A stretch of 38,354 nucleotides of DNA from assembly GCA_002395085.1 (NCBI GenBank), contig DGVV01000116.1, forward strand, positions 1 through 38,354, in the 5' to 3' direction. The notes below the pieces were generated by a model, which ran no database searches, had not been told where the DNA came from, and saw only the letters and a list, made by a program, of their open reading frames with translations. The position numbers were made by a program, and so were the translations under genes. Every line of letters starts with the position of its first letter. Position 1 is the stretch's first letter. This DNA comes from Ruminococcus sp. UBA4275. GTDB lineage: Bacteria > Bacillota > Clostridia > Oscillospirales > Ruminococcaceae. Below, piece by piece: positions 23,998-31,870 of the stretch.

Positions 23998-24540
23998 TTA
24001 CAGCAAACGCTGACCGAATTCGTAGGCAGCTTCCAGCTTTTCTGCGGCATCTGCCGCTTCTCCGCCGGCAGTCAGACCGCCGCAGAACAGGGAATCTGTC
24101 AGTTCCGCTTTTTCAAAGCAGTCAACCCAGCCCTGCAATCCGCTGACAGCCTTTTCCGGTACGAATGCTTCATCCTCAGCAGCGGTAGAGAGCATATAAA
24201 CCTTCCGGAACTGATAATCTGCGGAATACAGCGGATTCAGGCGGTCCAGCAGCGTTTTCATCTGACCGCACATCTCATAGTAATAGATCGGTGTGACGAA
24301 AACCAGCGCATCCGCATTCAGCACCTGATCAGCAATCGCAATCGCATCGTCCTTCTGGATACATCGCTGCGTTTTCTGGCAGGCAAGACATCCGATGCAG
24401 TATTTGATTTCTTTGCCTTTCAGGGAGATCAATTCCACAGTGTGTCCTGCATCTTTTGCACCGGCAATCAGCCGTTCCGCGAGAAGATCAGAATTGCTTT
24501 TTGCCCGCAGGCTGGTTGTGATCACAACAATTTTGCTCAT
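23998..24540 (-). CDS. Flavodoxin-fold protein, iron-sulfur flavoprotein-like
   Basis: This 180-residue cytoplasmic protein of the NADPH-dependent FMN reductase/flavodoxin family has an FMN phosphate loop at TTSLRAKSNS. It carries a compact cysteine motif CX2CX2CX5C (C48, C51, C54, C60), the arrangement that binds a 4Fe-4S cluster in iron-sulfur flavoproteins, and the flavin-site segment VTPIYYYEMCGQMK. It likely shuttles electrons between redox partners; the partner is unknown. AGGAGG lies before the ATG, 12 nt after the neighbouring paralogue. The two genes are related but diverged, consistent with a heterodimer or an old duplication. Confidence 0.85.
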   Translation of the reverse strand: MSKIVVITTSLRAKSNSDLLAERLIAGAKDAGHTVELISLKGKEIKYCIGCLACQKTQRCIQKDDAIAIADQVLNADALVFVTPIYYYEMCGQMKTLLDRLNPLYSADYQFRKVYMLSTAAEDEAFVPEKAVSGLQGWVDCFEKAELTDSLFCGGLTAGGEAADAAEKLEAAYEFGQRLL

Positions 24541-24552
24541 GATACTGCCTCC

Positions 24553-25191
24553 TTAGTTCTGTTCCGCCAGATCTGCGCGGATGAAATGTGTCGGCTGCCA
24601 CGGTTCTGTTTCAGGCAGACCGTATTTTTCTTTGCCCAGCGCAATGGATTTCATCAGGAAACTCATATTGCGGGCAAGTGTGCGCATCGTCAGCATACCT
24701 TCTGCATCCCATGCTGCTTCACCGGCTGCCGTGCCGTGAACGGAATTCCAGTAGCTGCTGGATGCGACGGGCATCCCGCTGATTGTGAAATACTTGTTCA
24801 GTTCATCGAATGTCGCAGAACATCCGCCGCGTCTTGCAATGACCACACTCGCACCGACCTTCATGGTCTTGTCAAACTGTGTGCTGTAAAAGAGGCGGTC
24901 AAGGCAGGCAATCAGTGTTGCATTTGCAGATGCATAATAGACCGGCGAAGCGACAATCAGACCGTCTGCTTCCTGGAATTTGGCAGCGATTGCATTGACT
25001 TCATCATCGAACACACAGTGTCCGAGTGTTTCACATCTGTTGCAGGCGATGCAGCCGCGGATGTTCTTGCTGCCAATCTGGCAGACTTCCGATGCAATTT
25101 CCTCCGCAGCAAATGTTTTGATTAGTTCCGTGACAGCAATGCTGGTATTGCCGTTCATGCGGGGGCTGCCGTTCAGAATCAGTACTTTCAT
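24553..25191 (-). CDS. Flavodoxin-fold protein, iron-sulfur flavoprotein-like
   Basis: This is a 212-residue paralogue of the downstream gene. It opens with the FMN-binding MKVLILNGSPRMNGNTS and has a compact CX2CX2CX5C motif (C47, C50, C53, C59) in GCIACNRCETLGHC, then ASPVYYASANATLIACLDR at the flavin face. It has a longer C-terminal part than its neighbour. AGGAGG lies 7 nt before the ATG. It begins 21 nt after the GH3 gene on the same strand, so the three may share a transcript, though a functional tie between a glucosidase and flavoproteins is not evident. Confidence 0.86.
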   Translation of the reverse strand: MKVLILNGSPRMNGNTSIAVTELIKTFAAEEIASEVCQIGSKNIRGCIACNRCETLGHCVFDDEVNAIAAKFQEADGLIVASPVYYASANATLIACLDRLFYSTQFDKTMKVGASVVIARRGGCSATFDELNKYFTISGMPVASSSYWNSVHGTAAGEAAWDAEGMLTMRTLARNMSFLMKSIALGKEKYGLPETEPWQPTHFIRADLAEQN

Positions 25192-25212
25192 GGGAATCCT
25201 CCTTCAGATTTA

Positions 25213-27504
25213 TTACGACTGGATGATTTCTTTTAAGCGTTCAACAATTTCCTGCACTTCTTCGTTGGTGCAGCCGATAAAGCTTCTCAGTGTGCGAAGC
25301 GGCATATATTGAATCATCGCACGGTCAAGAGGCTTCATATCTGCCTCTTTTTCCACGCCGGCAAACTGAAGAATTTTCTCGTGCAGCATTTCCTGTGCGG
25401 CATCGCGCAGCTTATCATTTTGCAGCAGTTCACCGATCTGCACATCCGCATCCAGAATCGGGGGAATCTGTTCAGAACCCGTCAGCTGCACATCAATTCT
25501 GCAATTGATCGTTCGGGAGGACTGCGCGATTTCGATGGTATAACTGCCGTTCGGGGCATACCAGTCGTGAATCCGCTCACAGAAGTATGCAAACGATCTC
25601 TGGTCCAGATGGAATTTCACTGTTTTCGTTTCGCCGGGCTGCAATGCAACCTTTTCAAATCCTTTCAGTTCGTGAACCGGCCGCTGCGTCTCACCGGTAT
25701 GATCGGCAACATAAAGCTGCACGATTTCTTTGCCCGCTGTATCGCCGGTGTTTGTGATGTCAACATAGACATCTGCGCCGTCTTTGACGTTGATTTCTGC
25801 GGTTTGTCCTGCGGCAAATTCTTCGCCGGACGGAACTTTCACTCTGGGATTTCCGTATGCAAATGTCGTGTAGCTGAGACCGTATCCGAATGGGAACAGC
25901 ACATCCATTTTTTTCGTATCGTAGTAGCGGTAGCCGACAAAAACGCCTTCTGCGTAATGCAGCTTATGTTCCCTGACATTCAGATTGAGATAGCAGGGGG
26001 TATCTTCCAGATGAAGCGGGAATGTTTCAGCAAGTTTGCCGGAAGGGTTCACAGTTCCGTAGATGACATTCAGAACGGCTTCTCCGACGCCTTCTCCGCA
26101 CAGATATGCCTCCACGATGCCCTGCACCGCGCTGACCCACGGCATCATGACGGGAGAACCGTTATGCAGAATCACAATCACCGGCTTTCCGGTTTCCGTC
26201 AACTGACTGATGAGATCATTCTGCACCTGCGGCAGATCCATGTGGATGCGGTCAAATCCCTCCGATTCATACGAATCCGGAAGACCGGCAAACACCACGA
26301 TTTTATCAGCAGATGCTGCTTTTTTGACAGCTTCCTGCATCTTTGCTTCATCGTATGTGTCACTGTCATACGCGAAGCCCTCCGCGTATGTGATCTGTCC
26401 GTAACCAGCGGACGCTTCCATGGCAGATACAATTTTATGTGCATTGATATGCGAACTGCCGCCGCCCTGAAATCTCGGATTTTCCGCAAATCCGCCGACA
26501 AACAGAATCTTCTCCTCATGTTTCAGGGGGAGTACACGGTCGTCGTTTTTCAGCAGCACAATGCAGTTTTCTGCGGTGCGGACAGATTTTTCGTGATCTG
26601 CTTCGCGGTCAAATGTTTCAGTCTGCCGGTGCTGATTATATTTCGCAATGATCTCAAGGATATGTTTCACTGCAAGATCCAGCTTCTGCATCGGGAGACT
26701 GCCGTTTCTGACGGCATCCGCAATCAGCGCATCATTTGTGTGATTCGATTCCGGCATTTCCAGATCAAGTCCGGCAATGATGCCCTTTACACGGTCTGCC
26801 ACCGCCCCCCAGTCAGACATGACAAGACCTTGAAAGCCCCATTCCTCGCGCAGAACCTGATTCAGCAGCCATTCATTTTCTGATACATACACGCCGTTGA
26901 TGCGGTTGTAGGAACACATAACAGTCCACGGCTGCTGCTTTTTGACTGCTGTTTCAAACGCCGGAAAATAGATTTCGCGCAGCGTCCGTTCATCCGCTTC
27001 GGATGATGCATACATCCGTTCGGTTTCGTAATTATTCGCTGCGAAATGCTTGATAGACGTGCCGACATTCTGCGACTGAATTCCGCCGATGAGACTTGCT
27101 GCGAGTTCTCCCGCAACATAGGGATCTTCCGAAATGTATTCAAAATTTCTGCCGCAGAGAGGGGAGCGCTTGATATTGACCGCAGGGCCGAGAATGACAG
27201 CGACATCTTCTGCCTGACATTCCTTTCCGAGTGCAGTACCCATATCCGCCAGAAGCTGCCGGTCAAATGAGGCAGCGGTTGCGCAGGCTGTCGGAAAGCA
27301 GACTGCATCAATCGACTTATAAATGTCAGCCTGTCTGTTCAGCGACAAATCCTGTTTCCGGAGTCCGTGCGGGCCGTCACACATAAAGACCGGCGGTACG
27401 CCGTGTGACGCAGTCAGGTCGTCCGTAGTCCAGGCGGTTGCACCGGATACAAAGGACGCTTTTTCCTCCAGTGTCATCTCCGCAATGATCTTTTTGATAT
27501 TCAT
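25213..27504 (-). CDS. Cytoplasmic GH3 beta-glucosidase
   Basis: This 763-residue enzyme has the GH3 N-terminal barrel, GH3 C-terminal domain and fibronectin-III-like domain in order. The nucleophile is D231 in GLVMSDWGAV, with KHFAANN (152-158) upstream. The C-terminal domain contains GGGSSH and a likely acid/base Glu near DSYESEGFDR. There is no signal peptide, so it works inside the cell on imported beta-linked oligosaccharides, releasing glucose or a similar sugar. A further helical tail of about 90 residues follows the FnIII domain. The enzyme is a plausible intracellular partner for products of the secreted GH16 protein, which is inference. AGGAGG lies 7 nt before the ATG. Confidence 0.92.
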   Translation of the reverse strand: MNIKKIIAEMTLEEKASFVSGATAWTTDDLTASHGVPPVFMCDGPHGLRKQDLSLNRQADIYKSIDAVCFPTACATAASFDRQLLADMGTALGKECQAEDVAVILGPAVNIKRSPLCGRNFEYISEDPYVAGELAASLIGGIQSQNVGTSIKHFAANNYETERMYASSEADERTLREIYFPAFETAVKKQQPWTVMCSYNRINGVYVSENEWLLNQVLREEWGFQGLVMSDWGAVADRVKGIIAGLDLEMPESNHTNDALIADAVRNGSLPMQKLDLAVKHILEIIAKYNQHRQTETFDREADHEKSVRTAENCIVLLKNDDRVLPLKHEEKILFVGGFAENPRFQGGGSSHINAHKIVSAMEASAGYGQITYAEGFAYDSDTYDEAKMQEAVKKAASADKIVVFAGLPDSYESEGFDRIHMDLPQVQNDLISQLTETGKPVIVILHNGSPVMMPWVSAVQGIVEAYLCGEGVGEAVLNVIYGTVNPSGKLAETFPLHLEDTPCYLNLNVREHKLHYAEGVFVGYRYYDTKKMDVLFPFGYGLSYTTFAYGNPRVKVPSGEEFAAGQTAEINVKDGADVYVDITNTGDTAGKEIVQLYVADHTGETQRPVHELKGFEKVALQPGETKTVKFHLDQRSFAYFCERIHDWYAPNGSYTIEIAQSSRTINCRIDVQLTGSEQIPPILDADVQIGELLQNDKLRDAAQEMLHEKILQFAGVEKEADMKPLDRAMIQYMPLRTLRSFIGCTNEEVQEIVERLKEIIQS

Positions 27505-27525
27505 GTTTTACCTCCTGATTTTCGC

Positions 27526-27624
27526 TCAAACATTCCGTGCGGAAAGGATTTCTGTGCAGGCAGACTGTTCCGCCGTATGCCCAAGAAGCTGCATGATGTC
27601 CAGTTCAACCGCTGCTGATTTCAC
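27526..27624 (-). CDS. Small ORF or frame-shifted tail after the Nudix gene
   Basis: A 32-codon frame reads VKSAAVELDIMQLLGHTAEQ and then SACTEILSARNV, with the codon habit of its neighbours. It starts at GTG 27624 with GGCAGG about 8 nt upstream and overlaps the Nudix stop by 20 nt. It could be a small coupled protein, the original Nudix tail after a frameshift, or chance. Family not recognised. Confidence 0.25.
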   Translation of the reverse strand: MKSAAVELDIMQLLGHTAEQSACTEILSARNV

Positions 27625-28021
27625 TCATCTGCCTGCCGATTTCCTTGATCAGTGAGAGATCAGCGGGCAGCCACGCGACTGTCTCCAGTTCGTTTTTCGC
27701 AAGCCACCTGGATTCCAGCGCTTCCAGTAAAACCAGCTCCCCCTCAATGACTTCGCACCAGAAGCATTGCATCGAGAGATGAAAGTCCGGATAATCGTAT
27801 TCCACTGTCGTAATACGGTCACCGACTTTGATTCTGGTATCCAGTTCCTCACAGATTTCACGTTTCAGTGCGATTTCCGGCGTTTCGCCCGGTTCAATTT
27901 TGCCGCCGGGGAATTCCCAGTATCCTTTGAAAGAACCGTATCCGCGGGCGGTTGCAAAAATGCGGTTTTTTTCCTGCATGGAATCGCAGATTACCGCTGC
28001 CGCTACATGGAGTGTTTTCAT
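27605..28021 (-). CDS. MutT-type Nudix hydrolase
   Basis: This 138-residue enzyme is of the 8-oxo-dGTP diphosphatase type, which cleans oxidised nucleotides from the pool. The Nudix box is clear: GGKIEPGETPEIALKREICE, continuing ELDTRI, with R54/E55 and E58/E59 as metal ligands. The strand before it, ARGYGSFKGYWEFPGG, is characteristic of MutT. I choose ATG 28021 (MKTLHVAAAV); an in-frame ATG at 28045 adds eight residues with little family resemblance. Both have weak ribosome binding sites. It has its own promoter and may be cotranscribed with the GH3 gene, since no terminator is visible in the roughly 100-nt gap. Confidence 0.88.
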   Translation of the reverse strand: MKTLHVAAAVICDSMQEKNRIFATARGYGSFKGYWEFPGGKIEPGETPEIALKREICEELDTRIKVGDRITTVEYDYPDFHLSMQCFWCEVIEGELVLLEALESRWLAKNELETVAWLPADLSLIKEIGRQMSEISSG

Positions 28022-28089
28022 ACTCTGAACCTGCCATTCTATCATCTGAATCTCGTTTGGATTGCTGTGTGCAACGTTTTTCTACTGAA

Positions 28090-28118
28090 ATTATACCACA
28101 GATTCCATATAGATGCAA
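28090..28118 (-). promoter_or_regulatory. Promoter of the Nudix gene
   Basis: On the minus strand TTGCAT (28113-28118) and TATAAT (28090-28095) have a 17-nt spacer, about 70 nt before the Nudix start. It is divergent from the promoter at 28201. Confidence 0.7.
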
Positions 28119-28200
28119 CCGGAATTTGCAAAAAAACAGAGAAACGGCTAAGCAGCAAGGGCGGATACAGGCATCTTGTGACGGAAAGTAAGATTCCGTC

Positions 28201-28229
28201 TTGACAATTTGATTTCATTGTGGTAAACT
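28201..28229 (+). promoter_or_regulatory. Promoter upstream of the acyl ligase gene
   Basis: TTGACA (28201-28206) and TAAACT (28224-28229) have a 17-nt spacer. The leader to the ATG at 28448 would be about 210 nt and contains the micro-ORF at 28302-28385. Confidence 0.65.
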
Positions 28230-28301
28230 ATTTACAGTTGGGAGTATGTCCTGATTCGTTAACAAATTCGCTTTTATCTTGTTTGAAAGGGGCTGATTCG
28301 T

Positions 28302-28385
28302 ATGCTGATGTGCTTTTCACACGCCGGTGCTTCGATGCCCTTTTACAATTTTATGTCAATAAACAGCACATTTCGCGGGATATGA
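28302..28385 (+). pseudogene. Thioesterase-like micro-ORF or remnant
   Basis: A 27-codon frame begins at ATG 28302, with GAAAGGGG about 9 nt upstream, and reads MLMCFSHAGASMPFYNF before ending at TGA. The opening resembles the N-terminus of type II thioesterases (LxCFxHAGGSxxxFY), which act with carrier-protein systems such as the one encoded next. It lacks the catalytic serine region, so it is a remnant or a leader peptide. The resemblance is short and could be coincidence. Confidence 0.35.
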
Positions 28386-28447
28386 TTTCCTGTGGAGTGT
28401 GCATTGTTGCTTTGAATGCGGGATATTGAAAACGGAGGAAAACTAAA

Positions 28448-31021
28448 ATGAATAAGTATCATCTGAGCTACAATCGTGCAGCAGACAGCATCATTGCGAA
28501 AAAAGGAAACAGTGTGCTGTTCCGCCAGATTGAAGAACAGAAGAAAGATGTCATTTTCCGTTACAGTGAAGTAAAAGAGAAAATTGAGCAGACACGGGAT
28601 TTGCTGCATCAAACGGGCATCACGCCGGGCTGTCGGGTCGCTGTGATTTCCGAGCATTCACCCTATGCACTTTTTACGGATCTTGTGCTTGCATATATCG
28701 GCGTCAAGGCAGTTCTGATTGATGCAGGACTGCCTGCGGAGGACATCAGAAAACTATGTGCAGATGCAGAAATTTCCGGCATCATTGTTTCAAAAAGCAA
28801 GCAGACTGTCCTCTCTGAGGAAGAAATGAAAAATGTTCCGGTTTTTCAGATGGAGGCGGATTATTCCTACAGTCATCTGCCGGATTCTTTGCAGGCCGCA
28901 AAGCATATTTATCCGCGTTCCGATGATGATGTGATCGCGATTATTTTTTCCTCCGGTACAACGGGCGTAACAAAGGGCGTTGAGGTGACATACCGCTCCA
29001 TTCTCTACACGACAAAGTGGTGTCGGGATTACGATATTGTCACCAGTGAAACGCGGCATCTGAATGTGATTCCGGCGAATCATATCGCAGGTTATTCAAC
29101 CGGTACAGCCTGTATTCTGCTGGGGTCAGAAATGGGATTTATCAGCGAGATCAGTTCCTCTGCGCTTCTCTATGCCCTGCAAAGTTTCAATCCCAGGAAC
29201 TTTATCATGATCCCGAAAGTATATGAGGTCATGATGGAGAAAATCAAGGGCGAACTTGCAAAACAGCCTGCACCGGTCAGAGCGTATGCTAATTTTGCAA
29301 TGAAGACCTGTTCTGTCGTGCGGAAAACCACAGGTTATAAGCTGCGTTCTCTCACCAAGCCGATCTGGAAAAAGGCATTCGGTACAAATATGCTGATTGT
29401 CGGCAGCGGAACTGCTCCGTGCAAGCAGGTAATTGTGGAGTTTTATCTGGATCTCGGCATGAATTTCATGGATGTGTACGGTTCAACGGAATGCGGTGTC
29501 CCGATCACATCGACGAATGTGTTTGAGAAGTATCCGCTGTACGGTTCCGGTAAAATCACCGAGCTTCCCTATGTGAAAATCCGGATTGCCAATCCTGACC
29601 ACGACGGCGTGGGTGAGGTGCGGATCAAATCGAAAATGATGATGAAGGGATACTTTCATGATCCGGAACTGACCAAAGCAGCGTTTGATCCGGAAGGGTA
29701 TTTCTGCACAGGCGATCTCGGTTTTGTGGATCGGAAGAACAATCTCCACATTATCGGGCGGATGAAGGAAAGCATCGTCCTGAAGAACGGCAAGAAGGTT
29801 TCGCCGGCTGATGTGGATGAACGCTACCGTCCGGTATGCGGGGAGATTGGGATTGCGGCCTGCGGAATCCCGAACAGTGACGGAACGGATGAGATTCATC
29901 TGTTCATGGAACATGAAGGTCATTCCGATCAGGAGATTCTGCACGCGATCAACGCGGTTCGCAGTATTTCTGATAGGGAAAGCGTTTACAGACGCCTGAA
30001 CGGAATTCATGTTGTGGATAAGCTTCCGACCACTTCAATCGGCAAAGTCAAGCGCTATCTCCTGAAAGATATGATTGGCAATGCCGTGACAAAAAATGAG
30101 CCGGAACAGGACGAAGCAGTCTCCGATAAGCTGCTGGCGATTCTCCGCAAATACGTTCCGGATTCGGCTGAGATTCACAGCAGCGATAAACTGATTGACG
30201 ATCTGAATATGGATTCGCTCGCACTGTTCTCCCTCTGTTCGGATGTTCAGGCACAATACGGCACAGATATTACTGAAAAAATGACAAACGATCTGACTGT
30301 CTGCGGACTGGAATATCTGATCGGCAGCGGCGGAACTGATACGAGTGCCGCATACGATATTCGCCAGTATCCGCTGCAAAAATCGGCGGCGGATATCCGG
30401 ATGCTGAAGCAGTTTGCAGAGTTCAGCAGCAGAAAATGGTCGATGCGCATTTTCGGTCTGGAGCATATTCCTGACAGCGGGCGCTTTATCCTCTGCCCGA
30501 ATCATGAGAGCCATCTGGATACGATGTGGATTGTCTCTGCACTTTACCTGAACGGAATCGACGTGATTGAGCGCTGCAGCTGTATGGGCGCTGAATATGT
30601 GATGAACAGCAAAATTCTGGGAAAGGGATTCCGTGCCTTGGGCGGCATTCCGGTTGACCGCACCGGTAATCCCGCGCCTGCATTGAAACGGGCAGCGGAA
30701 TACATTTCCGAACACGGTGATGCGGTATTTATGATTCATCCGGAGGGGACACGTACAAGAGACGGCAGACTCGGTACATTCAAAAACGGCGCGGCAGCAT
30801 TGGCGATGGATACCGATACACCGGTTATTCCGGTCTGCATCAACGGTGCAAGGGAGATTTTTCCGCCTGAGCGCAAACTGCCGCAGCTCAGCGGACGGCT
30901 GCCGCTGGAGATTCATTTCGGCAAGCCGATTGACCCTGCACAGAAAACAGCAGATGAAATCACCGGCGAAATCCGGATGTTCATTGTTCAGTGCAAGAAA
31001 AAGTGGAATCAGCATAAATAA
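28448..31021 (+). CDS. Acyl-AMP ligase / carrier / PlsC acyltransferase fusion
   Basis: This 857-residue three-domain protein has an adenylate-forming ligase (about 1-545), an acyl-carrier-like domain (about 555-625) and a PlsC-type 1-acylglycerol-phosphate acyltransferase (about 645-857). The ligase shows IIFSSGTTGVTKGV (167-179), VYGSTECG, YFCTGDLG and the catalytic lysine K533 in SIGKVKR. The carrier serine is S590 in DDLNMDSLALF. The PlsC motifs are NHESHLD (H686, D691) and EGTRTRDG. It could activate a fatty acid, load it on its own carrier and pass it to a lysophospholipid. E. coli Aas has acyltransferase first, then ligase, and no embedded carrier. The start has GGAGG 9 nt upstream. 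Confidence 0.85.
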   Translation: MNKYHLSYNRAADSIIAKKGNSVLFRQIEEQKKDVIFRYSEVKEKIEQTRDLLHQTGITPGCRVAVISEHSPYALFTDLVLAYIGVKAVLIDAGLPAEDIRKLCADAEISGIIVSKSKQTVLSEEEMKNVPVFQMEADYSYSHLPDSLQAAKHIYPRSDDDVIAIIFSSGTTGVTKGVEVTYRSILYTTKWCRDYDIVTSETRHLNVIPANHIAGYSTGTACILLGSEMGFISEISSSALLYALQSFNPRNFIMIPKVYEVMMEKIKGELAKQPAPVRAYANFAMKTCSVVRKTTGYKLRSLTKPIWKKAFGTNMLIVGSGTAPCKQVIVEFYLDLGMNFMDVYGSTECGVPITSTNVFEKYPLYGSGKITELPYVKIRIANPDHDGVGEVRIKSKMMMKGYFHDPELTKAAFDPEGYFCTGDLGFVDRKNNLHIIGRMKESIVLKNGKKVSPADVDERYRPVCGEIGIAACGIPNSDGTDEIHLFMEHEGHSDQEILHAINAVRSISDRESVYRRLNGIHVVDKLPTTSIGKVKRYLLKDMIGNAVTKNEPEQDEAVSDKLLAILRKYVPDSAEIHSSDKLIDDLNMDSLALFSLCSDVQAQYGTDITEKMTNDLTVCGLEYLIGSGGTDTSAAYDIRQYPLQKSAADIRMLKQFAEFSSRKWSMRIFGLEHIPDSGRFILCPNHESHLDTMWIVSALYLNGIDVIERCSCMGAEYVMNSKILGKGFRALGGIPVDRTGNPAPALKRAAEYISEHGDAVFMIHPEGTRTRDGRLGTFKNGAAALAMDTDTPVIPVCINGAREIFPPERKLPQLSGRLPLEIHFGKPIDPAQKTADEITGEIRMFIVQCKKKWNQHK

Positions 31022-31177
31022 TGCCGGCAATCGGCGGTTTGAGCGGTTTTGCAGCAGCATGAAAGGGGGGAGTCATCTCTTTATGCTGCGCTTGGCGATT
31101 TGCTGCCATGAGGATGATGAACAGAAAAAGCAAAGTGTGAGAATGCACGCACAAATCGAAAAACAAAGGTGCAGACA

Positions 31178-31711
31178 ATGAAAATAATAGCAATCGGAGC
31201 TGTTACAGCAGGCGAGAAAACAACAGTCGTAAACGCAATAAAAGCAAGACTTACAAGAACAGCATCGCTTCACTTTGATGACTACTCATTCGATGGAGAA
31301 GTTGATGATTTTACCCAATGGGTATCGAAAAGTGAGGAATTCTATAATGTATGGGATTTATCTCCATTAAAAGCGGATGTCGAAAGAATCATCAATAGCA
31401 AAAAGTATGATTATCTGCTGTTGGATTATCCGTTTGCATATCAGAATAAAATGATGAAAGACTATCTGGACTGCTGTATATTTATTGATACGCCGTTAGA
31501 TATTGCAATGGCCCGGAGAGTGCTTAGAGATATGAAAGAGGCTTCTGCGGATGATATTCGCAATGAAATGAATACATACTTGAATTCTACAAGAATATGT
31601 TATGTTCAAATGCTGACAGAGATTTTACCGGATTCTGATTATGTGATTGACGGTGCAAATGATCTTGAAGTCATTATCAATGATATTATGGAAATCATTT
31701 TGAAGTGCTAA
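31178..31711 (+). CDS. P-loop nucleoside-kinase-like protein with altered Walker A
   Basis: This 177-residue P-loop NTPase has the look of uridine/nucleoside kinases: a nucleotide-binding start MKIIAIGAVTAGEKTTVVNA, then LHFDDYSFDG (Asp pair), YLLLDYPFAY as Walker B-like strand, and IDTPLDIAMARRVLRDM. In relatives the loop ends GGKTT; here the Gly before the Lys is Glu (GEKTT), which may weaken or abolish ATP binding. The gene is visibly more AT-rich than its neighbours, with codons such as ATA and AGA, which hints at transfer. I start at ATG 31178, with AAAGGTG upstream. Substrate unknown. Confidence 0.7.
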   Translation: MKIIAIGAVTAGEKTTVVNAIKARLTRTASLHFDDYSFDGEVDDFTQWVSKSEEFYNVWDLSPLKADVERIINSKKYDYLLLDYPFAYQNKMMKDYLDCCIFIDTPLDIAMARRVLRDMKEASADDIRNEMNTYLNSTRICYVQMLTEILPDSDYVIDGANDLEVIINDIMEIILKC

Positions 31712-31837
31712 ATTCTGATTGATCGCAGAAAATAGCCGTTACAACCATCAAACACCGAGGACTGCATACACCTTGTCTTGACTTTCGATACATCTTGGCA
31801 GATTCCGCTTTTTTCCTTGCGTTATAATATGACAGTA

Positions 31838-31867
31838 AGAGCGTGCAGGTATCGACCCGCACGCTCT
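31838..31867 (-). terminator. Terminator after the ABC exporter operon
   Basis: AGAGCGTGC (31838-31846) and GCACGCTCT (31859-31867) form a 9-bp perfect stem with a 12-nt loop, 3 nt past the minus-strand stop codon. ATTTTA follows on the plus strand, so it may act in both directions. Confidence 0.65.
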
Positions 31868-31870
31868 ATT

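Noticed and set aside
25309..26883. A 524-codon plus-strand frame opposite the GH3 gene
   Set aside because: The minus strand encodes a full-length GH3 enzyme with its nucleophile motif. The plus frame has no recognisable domain.
28220..28429. A 69-codon frame in the leader of the acyl ligase gene
   Set aside because: It begins inside the promoter -10 region, has no ribosome binding site and resembles no protein. The micro-ORF at 28302 in another frame is the better candidate.
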